A DNA stretch of 64,000 bases from the NCBI GenBank assembly GCA_031629035.1, contig JAVLUG010000027.1, positions 62,001-126,000 of the forward strand, given 5' to 3'. The stretch comes from MVYY01 sp012517575. GTDB lineage: Bacteria > Bacteroidota > Bacteroidia > Bacteroidales > Paludibacteraceae. The translations under genes and the position numbers were made by a program. This document shows, piece after piece, positions 34,564-43,209 of the stretch. The notes below the pieces were generated by a model, which was not told where the DNA came from, ran no database searches, and saw nothing but the letters and a program-made list of their open reading frames with translations. Within the stretch, counting starts at the first letter, position 1. Every line of letters starts with the position of its first letter.

Positions 34564-35964
34564 ATGAACAAAAAAAAACTGTTATATCATTATTTAATTT
34601 CGGATATACTGGCTTCGCTCGTCGTGTGGGTGCTGTTTATGATTTTCCGAAAAATAGTAAATGATGCTGCTATTTTTGAAAATGTTCAGATTTTTTTCCC
34701 GAATTACAACTATTTTTCCAGTCTGATACTTTTTCCGTTAAGTTGCATCGTTGTTCATTACCTGTCAGGATTTTATCTTTATCCCGAAAAACTTTCGGGA
34801 ATAAAAATATTTTTCACCACTTTCGTGGCATGCCTAATTATTTCCATTGTCATTTTTTTTGTGTTGATGCTCGACGATATTGTGGTATCGTACAAATATT
34901 ACTATTATTCTCTTGTTGTTTTGTTCGGGTTGTTGTTTTTGTTTACCTATCTGCCTCGCCTTATTATTTATTCCAATGTAAAAAGCAATTATCGATCAAA
35001 AAAATGGACCATTCCTACGCTTATTATCGGAACCGGACATAATGCCCTCAAAATTGGAAATGAGTTGTCAAAGGCGGCGCCCGAAAAAACAGTGGTAGGA
35101 TATGTGGAAACTGATCACGAAAAGCTGGTTCCATCGGAAATGATACTTGGCAATTTGCATCAAATCGATAAAGTTGTGGAGAAAAATAACATTCAGGAAG
35201 CGATTATTGCGCTCGATCAGACAGACGATTATCAGCTCTTTTCCATTATCAATCTTCTTTACCGGTTTAATATCGACATTCAGTTTACACCCCGATTGTA
35301 TGAAATTCTGACCGGAAGTGCCCGCATCAATAATTTGAGTATCAGTCCGCTGGTGAGTATTACCGATATTAAAATGCCCGATTGGGAGCAAAGCGTTAAA
35401 CGTGCATTCGACATTGTTTTTTCGCTGTTGGCTTTAATTTTACTTTCACCCGTTTTGTTGTATTTTATGATTCGGATTAAAGCAGACTCCAAAGGCCCTG
35501 TTTTTTATCTGCAGGAAAGAATTGGTCGTTATGGTCGTCCTTTCAACATAATCAAGTTCAGGACCATGTTTGAAGGTTCCGAAAATGGCGTTCCCCGACT
35601 GAGCAATCCCAATGATAGCAGGATAACGAATATCGGGAAAAAGTTGAGGAAATACCGTATTGACGAAATTCCTCAGTTTATCAACGTTTTGTTGGGACAC
35701 ATGAGTATTGTTGGCCCACGCCCTGAGAGACGTTACTATATTCAGCAAATAGTTCAGGAAGCGCCCTATTACTGTCTTTTATACAAAATCAGACCGGGAC
35801 TTACTTCGTGGGGACCTATTCGCATTGGCTATTCCGACAGCATCGAAAAAATGATTGAACGACTTAATTATGACATTATTTACTTGGAAAGCATGTCGTT
35901 GATAACGGACCTGAAAATTCTTCTTCTTACATTGGAAATCATTTTTAAAGGAAAAGGAGTATAA
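34564..35964 (+). CDS. Undecaprenyl-phosphate sugar phosphotransferase (WcaJ/PglC-type)
   Basis: A 466-residue polyprenyl glycosylphosphotransferase that starts surface polysaccharide repeat-unit assembly by moving a sugar-1-phosphate onto undecaprenyl phosphate. The N-terminal third has four transmembrane helices; the middle is a Rossmann-like CoA-binding-type domain (TLIIGTGHNALKIGNEL). The C-terminal catalytic domain begins with a membrane hairpin (FDIVFSLLALILLSPVLLYF) and carries YLQERIGRYGRPFNIIKFRT, DEIPQFINVLLGHMSIVGPR and RPGLTSWGP. No other polysaccharide genes are adjacent, so it looks like an orphan initiating enzyme. Confidence 0.9.
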   Translation: MNKKKLLYHYLISDILASLVVWVLFMIFRKIVNDAAIFENVQIFFPNYNYFSSLILFPLSCIVVHYLSGFYLYPEKLSGIKIFFTTFVACLIISIVIFFVLMLDDIVVSYKYYYYSLVVLFGLLFLFTYLPRLIIYSNVKSNYRSKKWTIPTLIIGTGHNALKIGNELSKAAPEKTVVGYVETDHEKLVPSEMILGNLHQIDKVVEKNNIQEAIIALDQTDDYQLFSIINLLYRFNIDIQFTPRLYEILTGSARINNLSISPLVSITDIKMPDWEQSVKRAFDIVFSLLALILLSPVLLYFMIRIKADSKGPVFYLQERIGRYGRPFNIIKFRTMFEGSENGVPRLSNPNDSRITNIGKKLRKYRIDEIPQFINVLLGHMSIVGPRPERRYYIQQIVQEAPYYCLLYKIRPGLTSWGPIRIGYSDSIEKMIERLNYDIIYLESMSLITDLKILLLTLEIIFKGKGV

Positions 35965-35990
35965 ATTTTCCCTGAACAAAAAAATGCTTT

Positions 35991-38414
35991 TTAAAAACTT
36001 ATCCTCAAACTTCCTCTGATGGCAAAGTTGTCGCCGGTAAACTGTTCGATATCAGTCAATCGCCAGATAGCCTGCAAGTTGAACAGATGAAGAATGTTAG
36101 CCAGCCCGACACCCACTTCGGTATAGGGACGGTTGAAAGGATAGACAAAATCTGGAAAGTCCATGACCGACATGTGGTTGTTGTTTAATTTTCCGTAAGC
36201 GAACTTAAAAGAAAGCATTTCGCGCATGTTCAGGTATTTGATGAGAGGAATATGATTCAAAATCAGTCCGTTCATTATCAATTCTCCCTGAAAATCGAAA
36301 TATTTGTCGGCTGCAAATTGCATAAAATTCATCATGCTGAAGCGGTAAAATCCGTAGCCGCCTTCTGCTCCAGGTTGAAATGCCAACAGAGGATACGGTA
36401 CATCACCAAAAATGCTTCCAGCTTCCATCCAATAATTGACTTGTCCCAAATCGAATTGAACATTTTGTTTGATAATCCCCGATATTTTTCCATAATATTT
36501 TTCGTTATTTCCAATTTTATATTTACCGGCTTCCAAAATGCCATAAATTATCGGTTTGCGGTTGTAAATATATATTCGTTGCAAATGATCTTCATATGTT
36601 TTTTCGTCAAACGAAAAACGTGTGGAAAAAGTGAGAGATCGTTGTTGGAAATTGCCAATATCGATTCCGTTTTTTTTCAGAGGCAAGGCTTGGGATGCGA
36701 ATTGCTGTAAAGATCTGAAATAAATTCCCGATTCAATGTCCCTGTTCCAGTCCCCGGTGAAAGAAAACGTCCATTCTTTTCTTTCATTCAGTCGGTTGGC
36801 AGTGCGAAGCCCGAAAATGGTGCCGGCAATATCTTCATCACCACTGACAAGTGGATTTTCCAGATAAAGAAAATTATTGTAATTGTAATCTATACGACGG
36901 TAATCGTTTGTATAATTCAAACCCATGATGCGTCGTTTTTCTGTTGGCAATTTATATTGTGTAAATCCTGAATACTTTATAGCTTCGTTTTTGAAGCCGT
37001 AACCCACAAAACCTCCAACAGTAAAGTTTTTCCATAATCTTTCGTTGGTTCTGAAGGGCAAAGTAAGTCTCAATCCTTCCACATCAGTAGTGCGGGCAAG
37101 ATTTTGAATTTTTCCAATATCGATTTTTCCTACAGGAATATAACCGGTAAAAATAATGTCGGCCAGCCATTTTGCAGCATTCATTAGCGGCGTGTTTCCC
37201 AGTTGTTCCAATTTCTGATCAAGTGTTTCGGCGCTGTAACCGCTTTGAGCAAAAGTTTCGGGAATCTGCATGCTTCCTGTATTGTAAGTGGTGCTTCTTT
37301 TAAAGAAAATTTGAGAACCGGCAGGCACACTGTCCGATAAGATATCCAAGTTCAGCGCCAGTGAAATTTTATCTTCAGAACGTACCCAGCGCTTTGCCGA
37401 AAGAGGAAGAAATTTCTGTTTTATGCTCAAATGCCGAACAAAGTTGATATTGGCTTCCGCGGGAAGATCGGCTTCAATGCCGGTAAGTGCCAGCGTAGCC
37501 GAATCGAGCCAAAATTTTCCATTGAAAGCCGGATTTCTTGGATTTCGGCTTCGGAAATGTATTTCGTATTGTTTTCCTGAAGAAGTCGCCATGCTGTCGG
37601 CAAGGTAATAATTATAATACATGTTGCCAATGCTTGCCAGTGGGCTGATAATGTTCTTGTTGAAAATGGGAATGGAATTTTCGTAAAAATTCAGGGAAGG
37701 ATTGAGTTCTCCAAAAAGTTGTTCCAGAATTTTGTTGCCTTCTTCAGTTGAAGAAAAAATTTTTTTTGAAAGTTCATTTTTTTCATTGGAAGTCAATTGA
37801 TATTTTATTTCGTCCATGTACAGTGGCACCAGCAGAGAAGAATCGGTGGGTAGGAGATTTCCTTCCTGAAGCTGGTGAAATATTTGTTTACTTATAGAGC
37901 GCTGTTGTGTGCGACTGAGAAAAATGGCATTTTGTTCGGTTGTCAATACGTTGTAATTGGGAAATTTGGTTTCGTCGTTTAGTTTCCTCAATAGCCGGAC
38001 TTTTCTCATCAAATCGAGAGCCGGATTCGTACCTGGTAAGACAAAAACTTCCTGAAGCAATGTGTTCGATTCTTCCATTTCTACGGTCAATCCTACATTT
38101 GTGCCTGATTTGATTTTAATTTCCGTTTTCTTGTACCCAATGGTCGAAAATACAAGTATATTTTCTTTCCCTGCGTTTTTAAGAAGGAAATAACCTTCTT
38201 CATTGCTGGTTGTGCCAATGGAAGTTCCTTTGAAATAAATGCTGACCGAAGAAAGCGGATGCTTGTCGTATTTGTCGATAACCTGTCCGACAACAATTGC
38301 TTCCTGTGCCTGTAAACTAAACACCAACAGAAATTCTGTTATGAAAACTCCCAACATTATGCTGGACAGGCATAATTTTTTTTCATAAGTCCGACAGATT
38401 CTTTTTTTCCTCAT
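35991..38414 (-). CDS. DUF5686 outer-membrane protein with carboxypeptidase-like N-terminal domain
   Basis: An 807-residue exported protein. After a basic N-terminus and hydrophobic segment (MLGVFITEFLLVFSLQAQ) comes a carboxypeptidase-D-like regulatory domain (~residues 38-115, VVGQVIDKYDKHPLSSVSIY). A long DUF5686-type region and a probable C-terminal beta-barrel ending in GSLRISF follow. The function of the family is unknown. I keep the start at 38414 because it supplies the positive charges of the signal peptide; it overlaps the xerD 3' end by 32 bp. A later ATG at 38357 is an alternative but lacks basic residues. Confidence 0.82.
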   Translation of the reverse strand: MRKKRICRTYEKKLCLSSIMLGVFITEFLLVFSLQAQEAIVVGQVIDKYDKHPLSSVSIYFKGTSIGTTSNEEGYFLLKNAGKENILVFSTIGYKKTEIKIKSGTNVGLTVEMEESNTLLQEVFVLPGTNPALDLMRKVRLLRKLNDETKFPNYNVLTTEQNAIFLSRTQQRSISKQIFHQLQEGNLLPTDSSLLVPLYMDEIKYQLTSNEKNELSKKIFSSTEEGNKILEQLFGELNPSLNFYENSIPIFNKNIISPLASIGNMYYNYYLADSMATSSGKQYEIHFRSRNPRNPAFNGKFWLDSATLALTGIEADLPAEANINFVRHLSIKQKFLPLSAKRWVRSEDKISLALNLDILSDSVPAGSQIFFKRSTTYNTGSMQIPETFAQSGYSAETLDQKLEQLGNTPLMNAAKWLADIIFTGYIPVGKIDIGKIQNLARTTDVEGLRLTLPFRTNERLWKNFTVGGFVGYGFKNEAIKYSGFTQYKLPTEKRRIMGLNYTNDYRRIDYNYNNFLYLENPLVSGDEDIAGTIFGLRTANRLNERKEWTFSFTGDWNRDIESGIYFRSLQQFASQALPLKKNGIDIGNFQQRSLTFSTRFSFDEKTYEDHLQRIYIYNRKPIIYGILEAGKYKIGNNEKYYGKISGIIKQNVQFDLGQVNYWMEAGSIFGDVPYPLLAFQPGAEGGYGFYRFSMMNFMQFAADKYFDFQGELIMNGLILNHIPLIKYLNMREMLSFKFAYGKLNNNHMSVMDFPDFVYPFNRPYTEVGVGLANILHLFNLQAIWRLTDIEQFTGDNFAIRGSLRISF

Positions 38415-39312
38415 TTTTTGATTGGTTCAAGGGATGATATTTTAAAATAGTTTCTCTAAGGAACTGTACGTCGATATGGGTATAGAGTTCGGTTGTGGTG
38501 ATGGATTCGTGTCCCAGCAGCTGCTGAATGGCGCGTAGATTGGCTCCGTTTTCCATCAAGTGGGTAGCAAAAGAATGGCGAAAAGTGTGTGGACTGATGT
38601 TTTTCTGAATGCCTGCCATGGTAGCCAAATCCTTTACAATTTTGAAAATCATGGCTCTGGTCAATTTCTCTCCTCTTCGATTCAAAAAAAGAAAATCTTC
38701 ATTGCCCTTTTTGATTTTCAAATGATTGCGGTCGATTTTCCAAAGTTCGATTTGCCTTATCGAATTGGGCGAAAGCGGTACAAGTCGCTGTTTGCTCCCT
38801 TTTCCTTCAACCATCATGTATCCTTCGTTGAGATAAAGACGCGAAAGTTTCACGTCAATCAATTCGGACACACGAACCCCCGAACCATATAATACTTCAA
38901 TGATAGTTTTGTTTCGTTGACCTTCCGGTTTTGAAAGGTCAATTCTAGAAATCATGGCATCAATTTCTTCTACCGACAAAATTTGTGGCAACCGAAGTCC
39001 GATTTTGGGACTTTCGAGCAATTCGCTGGGGTCAGTGGGAATAATGTTTTTGTAAACAAGAAAGCGATAAAAAGAACTGATGCTCGATATGATGCGAGCT
39101 TGTGAACGCGGGTGAATTCCCAAACTGCCAATTTCAACTATGAAATCACGCAAATGATCGATAGTTGCTTCCTCTAATGATACATGAAAATCGGACAGAT
39201 AGCTGTTAAGTTTTTCCAAATCTCTTTCATAAGCCTGAATGGTATTTTCGGAAAGTGCTTTTTCAAACTTCAGATAATAATGATAATCTGTGAGTAACGA
39301 ATTCATATACAA
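38383..39312 (-). CDS. xerD: Tyrosine recombinase XerD-like (chromosome dimer resolution)
   Basis: A 309-residue site-specific recombinase. The SAM-like N-terminal DNA-binding domain covers ~1-105, and the catalytic domain has the full set R147, K171, H242, R245, H268 and nucleophile Y277 (HTFRHSFATHL, LGHESITTTELYTHID). Length and sequence fit housekeeping XerC/XerD rather than an integrase, and no mobile element surrounds it. XerC versus XerD cannot be fully settled, but XerD is the better guess. It is probably co-transcribed with the DUF5686 gene that it overlaps. Confidence 0.88.
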   Translation of the reverse strand: MYMNSLLTDYHYYLKFEKALSENTIQAYERDLEKLNSYLSDFHVSLEEATIDHLRDFIVEIGSLGIHPRSQARIISSISSFYRFLVYKNIIPTDPSELLESPKIGLRLPQILSVEEIDAMISRIDLSKPEGQRNKTIIEVLYGSGVRVSELIDVKLSRLYLNEGYMMVEGKGSKQRLVPLSPNSIRQIELWKIDRNHLKIKKGNEDFLFLNRRGEKLTRAMIFKIVKDLATMAGIQKNISPHTFRHSFATHLMENGANLRAIQQLLGHESITTTELYTHIDVQFLRETILKYHPLNQSKNEEKKNLSDL

Positions 39313-39327
39313 TTTTTAAAACCGCTG

Positions 39328-39335
39328 CAAAGATA
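39328..39335 (-). promoter_or_regulatory. Possible -7 box of xerD
   Basis: On the minus strand this reads TATCTTTG (TAnnTTTG), 15 bp before the xerD start codon. No -33 TTTG at the expected spacing. Confidence 0.4.
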
Positions 39336-39405
39336 CGAAATCTCGGAGTAACTTTTGTAGGAAAGTTAAAACTACATTTTTATGCAAAATATTTTTTTTC
39401 TACAT

Positions 39406-39439
39406 TTTGTCAAACATTTTAAAAGTTTTTCTAATTTTG
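39406..39439 (+). promoter_or_regulatory. Promoter of the S1/P1 nuclease gene
   Basis: TTTG (39406-39409), a 22-bp spacer and TAATTTTG (39432-39439), ending 55 bp before the start codon. Confidence 0.5.
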
Positions 39440-39494
39440 TCCTCCCAACTTGTTCGATATTTTCGATTGTTTAATCAATAAAGTATAAATCAAT

Positions 39495-40280
39495 ATGTTA
39501 CGTAACAAAAAAACTTTATTTGTCGTTTTATTTTGTGCTATTAATTTTGCTCTTTCAGCTTATGATGTTATAGGGCATCGTATTATCGCTGACATTGCCT
39601 ATCAACATCTGAATGCAGCAACACGCAATCAGGTGGACAAATTGCTAGGGAAACAGGGAATTATTTACGAAGCTAGCTGGGCTGACGAAATAAGGAGCGA
39701 CGAACATTATGCTTATTCTTACCAATGGCATTATCAGAATTTGAAAGATAGTCTTACATCAAAAGATTTAAAATTCTTATTGGATCATCCCAAAGCCGAA
39801 GGTGAGCATTTATTTTTTGCTCTCGATTCCTTGATCGGTGAGTTGGAGAAAAACCACAACAATGAGGAAGCATTAAAATTTGTTATTCATTTTGTTGGTG
39901 ATTTGCACCAACCCATGCATTTAGGTCGGGTTGACGATTTGGGAGGCAACAAAGTCATGGTAAAATGGTTTGGAGTCAAGTCCAATTTGCATCGAGTATG
40001 GGACAGCCAATTGCTGGAAAGTTCAAAATTTTCTTATTCGGAATACAGCGCTTATCTTCAAAATAAGTTTGAACCCAAAAGAGCCAAGTATCAAAAATTC
40101 AGTTTGTTGCAGTCGGTGGAAACAGTTTATAGTCTTCGTAACCAGATTTATGCTTATGATTTGACAACAGAAACCAATAACTACAAGTACATATACCTTT
40201 TCTCGGACAAACTAGATGAAATGCTTTATTTAGGGGGCATTCAGCTGGCAAATGTTTTAAACGGAATTTATTCGAAATAA
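39495..40280 (+). CDS. Exported S1/P1-family zinc-dependent nuclease
   Basis: A 261-residue secreted nuclease of the S1/P1 family, likely degrading single-stranded nucleic acids in the periplasm or outside. The signal peptide ends at LSA. Zinc ligands are visible in order: GHRIIADIA, ASWADEIR, WHYQNL, HFVGDLHQPMHLG, and NLHRVWDSQLL. The mature N-terminal residue, a zinc-ligating Trp in S1/P1, is Tyr here (YDVIGH). Ligation uses backbone atoms, so activity may be kept. It is a single gene that converges with a beta-barrel gene with only 3 bp between stops. Confidence 0.9.
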   Translation: MLRNKKTLFVVLFCAINFALSAYDVIGHRIIADIAYQHLNAATRNQVDKLLGKQGIIYEASWADEIRSDEHYAYSYQWHYQNLKDSLTSKDLKFLLDHPKAEGEHLFFALDSLIGELEKNHNNEEALKFVIHFVGDLHQPMHLGRVDDLGGNKVMVKWFGVKSNLHRVWDSQLLESSKFSYSEYSAYLQNKFEPKRAKYQKFSLLQSVETVYSLRNQIYAYDLTTETNNYKYIYLFSDKLDEMLYLGGIQLANVLNGIYSK

Positions 40281-40283
40281 AAA

Positions 40284-41060
40284 TTATTGATTGTAAGGAA
40301 GACAGCGACAAGGAGGCGTCAAATTGTCGAAAAACTTATAACTGAAAGTAATGCTTATATTGGCCAAAAGATCATTTTCTTTTGAAGTGACAGTAGAAAT
40401 CCCATCGATAAAATCTGTAAATGCATAATTCCATCCAAGTTCCGCTCCAATAGAAAATTTAGGCGTGATTGAATATTTATACCCTATCCCAAATGGGATA
40501 AAAACAGCTGTTTCATTGAGTTTTATTTGGTCGTATATTCTGTCTGCTGGAGCTTGAGAAATGGCTACTCCATTTTTCATTACTTCAGCATTGCTGTTCA
40601 TTATACCTATGCCCCCCAAAAAATAAAGCGAATAATAATCGTAGGAATTGGAATGGACGCCTCCCAAAAAAGTATATTCCCCTTGTAACGACAAGCTTGA
40701 AACTTTCGAATTAAAAGAATACTGCCTAGCTTCGTTTCTCGAGTTTTCATCATTCCCTGTAAAACTTCCAAAATCGATATTGAGTTTATATCCCAGATTA
40801 TGTTTAAATGTTTGACTGTAACCAAATGATAATAAATATCTGGTATTCAACACATCCCAATCATTCAAACCGTTTAAAAACTGCTCGTAACGTGAACCGC
40901 CAATGTCTCCAAAACAATAAGCAGGGCCAGCTGCAGCAAAAAACAATGATTTTGAATTAGGGATTGAACTCTTCCTAATCAATCCGTTTTTTTGTGCATG
41001 AAGAGATAAAATAGAAGTTTGTACAATAAAAAGCAGTACTATTATCAAAACTTTTTTCAT
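40284..41060 (-). CDS. Outer-membrane beta-barrel protein (DUF6089-like)
   Basis: A 258-residue exported protein with signal peptide MKKVLIIVLLFIVQTSILSLHA. The mature part alternates polar and aromatic residues as in an 8- to 10-strand barrel (LGYKLNIDFGSF, VSSLSLQGEYTFLGG, FSIGAELGWNYAFTDFIDG, ISITFSYKFF). The GPAYCFGDIGG segment near the N-terminus fits DUF6089-type proteins of Bacteroidetes. Function is unknown. It ends with an odd proline/cysteine tail (TPPCRCLPYNQ) after the last strand. Confidence 0.7.
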   Translation of the reverse strand: MKKVLIIVLLFIVQTSILSLHAQKNGLIRKSSIPNSKSLFFAAAGPAYCFGDIGGSRYEQFLNGLNDWDVLNTRYLLSFGYSQTFKHNLGYKLNIDFGSFTGNDENSRNEARQYSFNSKVSSLSLQGEYTFLGGVHSNSYDYYSLYFLGGIGIMNSNAEVMKNGVAISQAPADRIYDQIKLNETAVFIPFGIGYKYSITPKFSIGAELGWNYAFTDFIDGISTVTSKENDLLANISITFSYKFFDNLTPPCRCLPYNQ

Positions 41061-41140
41061 GCTTATATTTGAAATGGATTGGTTGCAAAATTAATTTTTT
41101 TTTTAATATAAAATAGCATACTCAAATTTTTAATGTTTTT

Positions 41141-42802
41141 TTAATACCTGAAACTACTTCCACCTACAAATTCCCGCAAAAGTGATGTTGGAGGAATTTC
41201 TCTGTCGGGAATTGGCACAAAATAATTTAAAAATTTTATGAGACGATGGGCCTCGGTGTATTCGTCGCAATATTTAGGAACTTCCGCCAGTAAAGGTTCA
41301 GCATAGCGTTTTAGCACAGCAAACTCAAAAAGCAGCGCAGAGTTGAACATCACATCGGCATTCTCCTGAAAAGGGAAAATCCATTTTTCTTCGCCTTTTC
41401 TTACACTTTCCCAACGTGCTATGGTTTCCCTTGCCGAATAGCTTCTGTATCGGGAGTCACGAATTATTCGGCGCAGCAATCTGGTGTCGGTGGTTGGTAT
41501 CCAATTGTGATTGTCAATAGAAATGGTGGTCAGGGCTGAAACATAAATTTTAAAAGTAGCTTCTGCCGGAATTTCCGGAAGGAGTTCAGGGTTCAATGCA
41601 TGAATGCCTTCTATGATTAAAATACTGTCTTCCAATAGTTTTAGCTTATCTCCACGATAATAGCGACGACCCTCCTCAAAGTTGAAATTGGGAAGTTCAA
41701 TTTCTTTTCCTTCCAAGAGTTGATGAAGATGTTGATTCAGCAGTTTCAAATCGAGCGCATGTAAATGTTCGAAATCCAACTCTCCATTTTCGTCGTGTGG
41801 AGTTTGGTCTCTATCTACAAAATAATTATCAAGCGAAATAGTTACGGGTTTCATGCGACAAACAGCAAGTTGAACCGAAAGACGTTTACTGAATGTAGTT
41901 TTGCCCGAAGAGGAAGGCCCCGAGATAAGTACAAATTTAACTTTGTCTTTCTGTTGGGCTATAATGTCGGCAATAGTGGCTACTTTTTTTTCGTGCAAAG
42001 CTTCCGAAATTTTTATGAGCGCAAAAGCCTGTTTGTTACGGCAAGCGATGTTAAATTCTCCTACATTGCTCAGATTCATAATTTTGTTCCACCCCACGTA
42101 TTCTTTAAAAATATCGTAAAGCTTTGGCTGAGGAACAATTTCTTCCAGTTTTGTCGGATTTTCTCTATTTGGAACACGCAGCAACAATCCTTCGTAATAG
42201 GGAATCAAATCATAGAGATATAGATAATCTGTTGAGGGCAACAGAACGCCGTTGTAATAATCGATATAGTCATCTATCCTGAAATATCGGCAATACGGAT
42301 TGCCCAAAGTTTGAAAAAGAACAATTTTATCCTTCTGGTCGGCAAATAGTTTGATTACTTCAGTGGTTTGTTTTTCTTCACAAATAATGTCTTTTCCTTG
42401 AGAGATAATTAAATTAATCCGTTCTTTAATTTTTTCGACCAAGTTTTGTGTTACTGGTTCATCGATGTTGTTCAGTACGCAATAATATCCTTTCGATAAG
42501 GGATGTTCGATGCGAATAGTGCCTTCCGGAAATAACTCCGAAATGGCTTTAGCAACTACCATAGTCAGTGTACGAACATAGACGCGCATGCCTGAAGAGG
42601 TGCTTAAATCAATAAATTCTATATCTTTAGGCTTGTAAATTAAAAAATTGAGGTCTTCAACTTTATAATTTACTCGGGCTGCAACTACCTGATATTTTAA
42701 TTGAATGTTTAATGACCGGTAAATTTCGATCAAGGATGTTCCCAATGGAAAATTATGGTACGAACGGGTATTTTTACAATAAATAGTTACGGTTTTCTCC
42801 AT
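41141..42802 (-). CDS. Uridine-kinase-like P-loop kinase fused to ThrRS-like N-terminal domains
   Basis: A 553-residue cytosolic protein. Residues ~1-60 look like a TGS domain and ~75-155 like the N2/SAD domain of threonyl-tRNA synthetase (RIEHPLSKGYYCVLNNIDEP). The C-terminal half is a phosphoribulokinase/uridine-kinase domain with Walker A GPSSSGKTTFS near residue 297, DNYFVDRDQTP and LLRRIIRDSRYR. It is annotated in Bacteroidetes as nucleoside kinase. The substrate is not known; the tRNA-synthetase-like front end suggests a nucleotide- or RNA-linked role. Single gene, leftward. Confidence 0.85.
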   Translation of the reverse strand: MEKTVTIYCKNTRSYHNFPLGTSLIEIYRSLNIQLKYQVVAARVNYKVEDLNFLIYKPKDIEFIDLSTSSGMRVYVRTLTMVVAKAISELFPEGTIRIEHPLSKGYYCVLNNIDEPVTQNLVEKIKERINLIISQGKDIICEEKQTTEVIKLFADQKDKIVLFQTLGNPYCRYFRIDDYIDYYNGVLLPSTDYLYLYDLIPYYEGLLLRVPNRENPTKLEEIVPQPKLYDIFKEYVGWNKIMNLSNVGEFNIACRNKQAFALIKISEALHEKKVATIADIIAQQKDKVKFVLISGPSSSGKTTFSKRLSVQLAVCRMKPVTISLDNYFVDRDQTPHDENGELDFEHLHALDLKLLNQHLHQLLEGKEIELPNFNFEEGRRYYRGDKLKLLEDSILIIEGIHALNPELLPEIPAEATFKIYVSALTTISIDNHNWIPTTDTRLLRRIIRDSRYRSYSARETIARWESVRKGEEKWIFPFQENADVMFNSALLFEFAVLKRYAEPLLAEVPKYCDEYTEAHRLIKFLNYFVPIPDREIPPTSLLREFVGGSSFRY

Positions 42803-43209
42803 GCCGGAATTGAATAATTGGTTCTTTTGAATCTTTTTGTAAAATTACGAGTTTTTTCAGTTTAATCTCTCTTTCTGACGATAAAAATAGGTATAAAATG
42901 TTTTATTGCAAATTTTGTAAGTTTTTTGCCGGAGAAAAACTCTTTCTTATATGAAATTCAACGCTCTATTTATAACTTTTTCTAAGTTGTCATATTATTG
43001 GAGAAGTTGAGTTTTCATTTGATAAAGCAAATATTTGCGCTAAATTTTCAAATGAACTTTTCATTATTTCTAACCGACCTGTTTTTTCAATATTTCGTTC
43101 AATTTTGTCCTTAAACAATTATTCCTTACAAAAAAATGGTAATTTTGTAATTTGTTTTTGTTTGTTTTAAAATTGACAAAACAGTAAATTATCAGAAAAT
43201 CAATATAAT
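42803..43209. other. 407-bp AT-rich divergent gap
   Basis: No gene seen. It contains a perfect 12-bp palindrome GCAAATATTTGC (43027-43038) and the -7 box TAATTTTG (43140-43147) for the aminotransferase gene. The remaining sequence shows no repeat or RNA feature. Confidence 0.5.
43140..43147 (+). promoter_or_regulatory. Possible -7 box of the argD-like gene
   Basis: TAATTTTG matches TAnnTTTG, 62 bp before the start codon. A TTTG exists further upstream but at too large a spacing (32 bp). Confidence 0.4.

Noticed and set aside
38383..39312. Integrase of a mobile element
   Set aside because: The tyrosine recombinase has the length and motif spacing of housekeeping XerC/XerD, and no attachment site, cargo or composition shift surrounds it.
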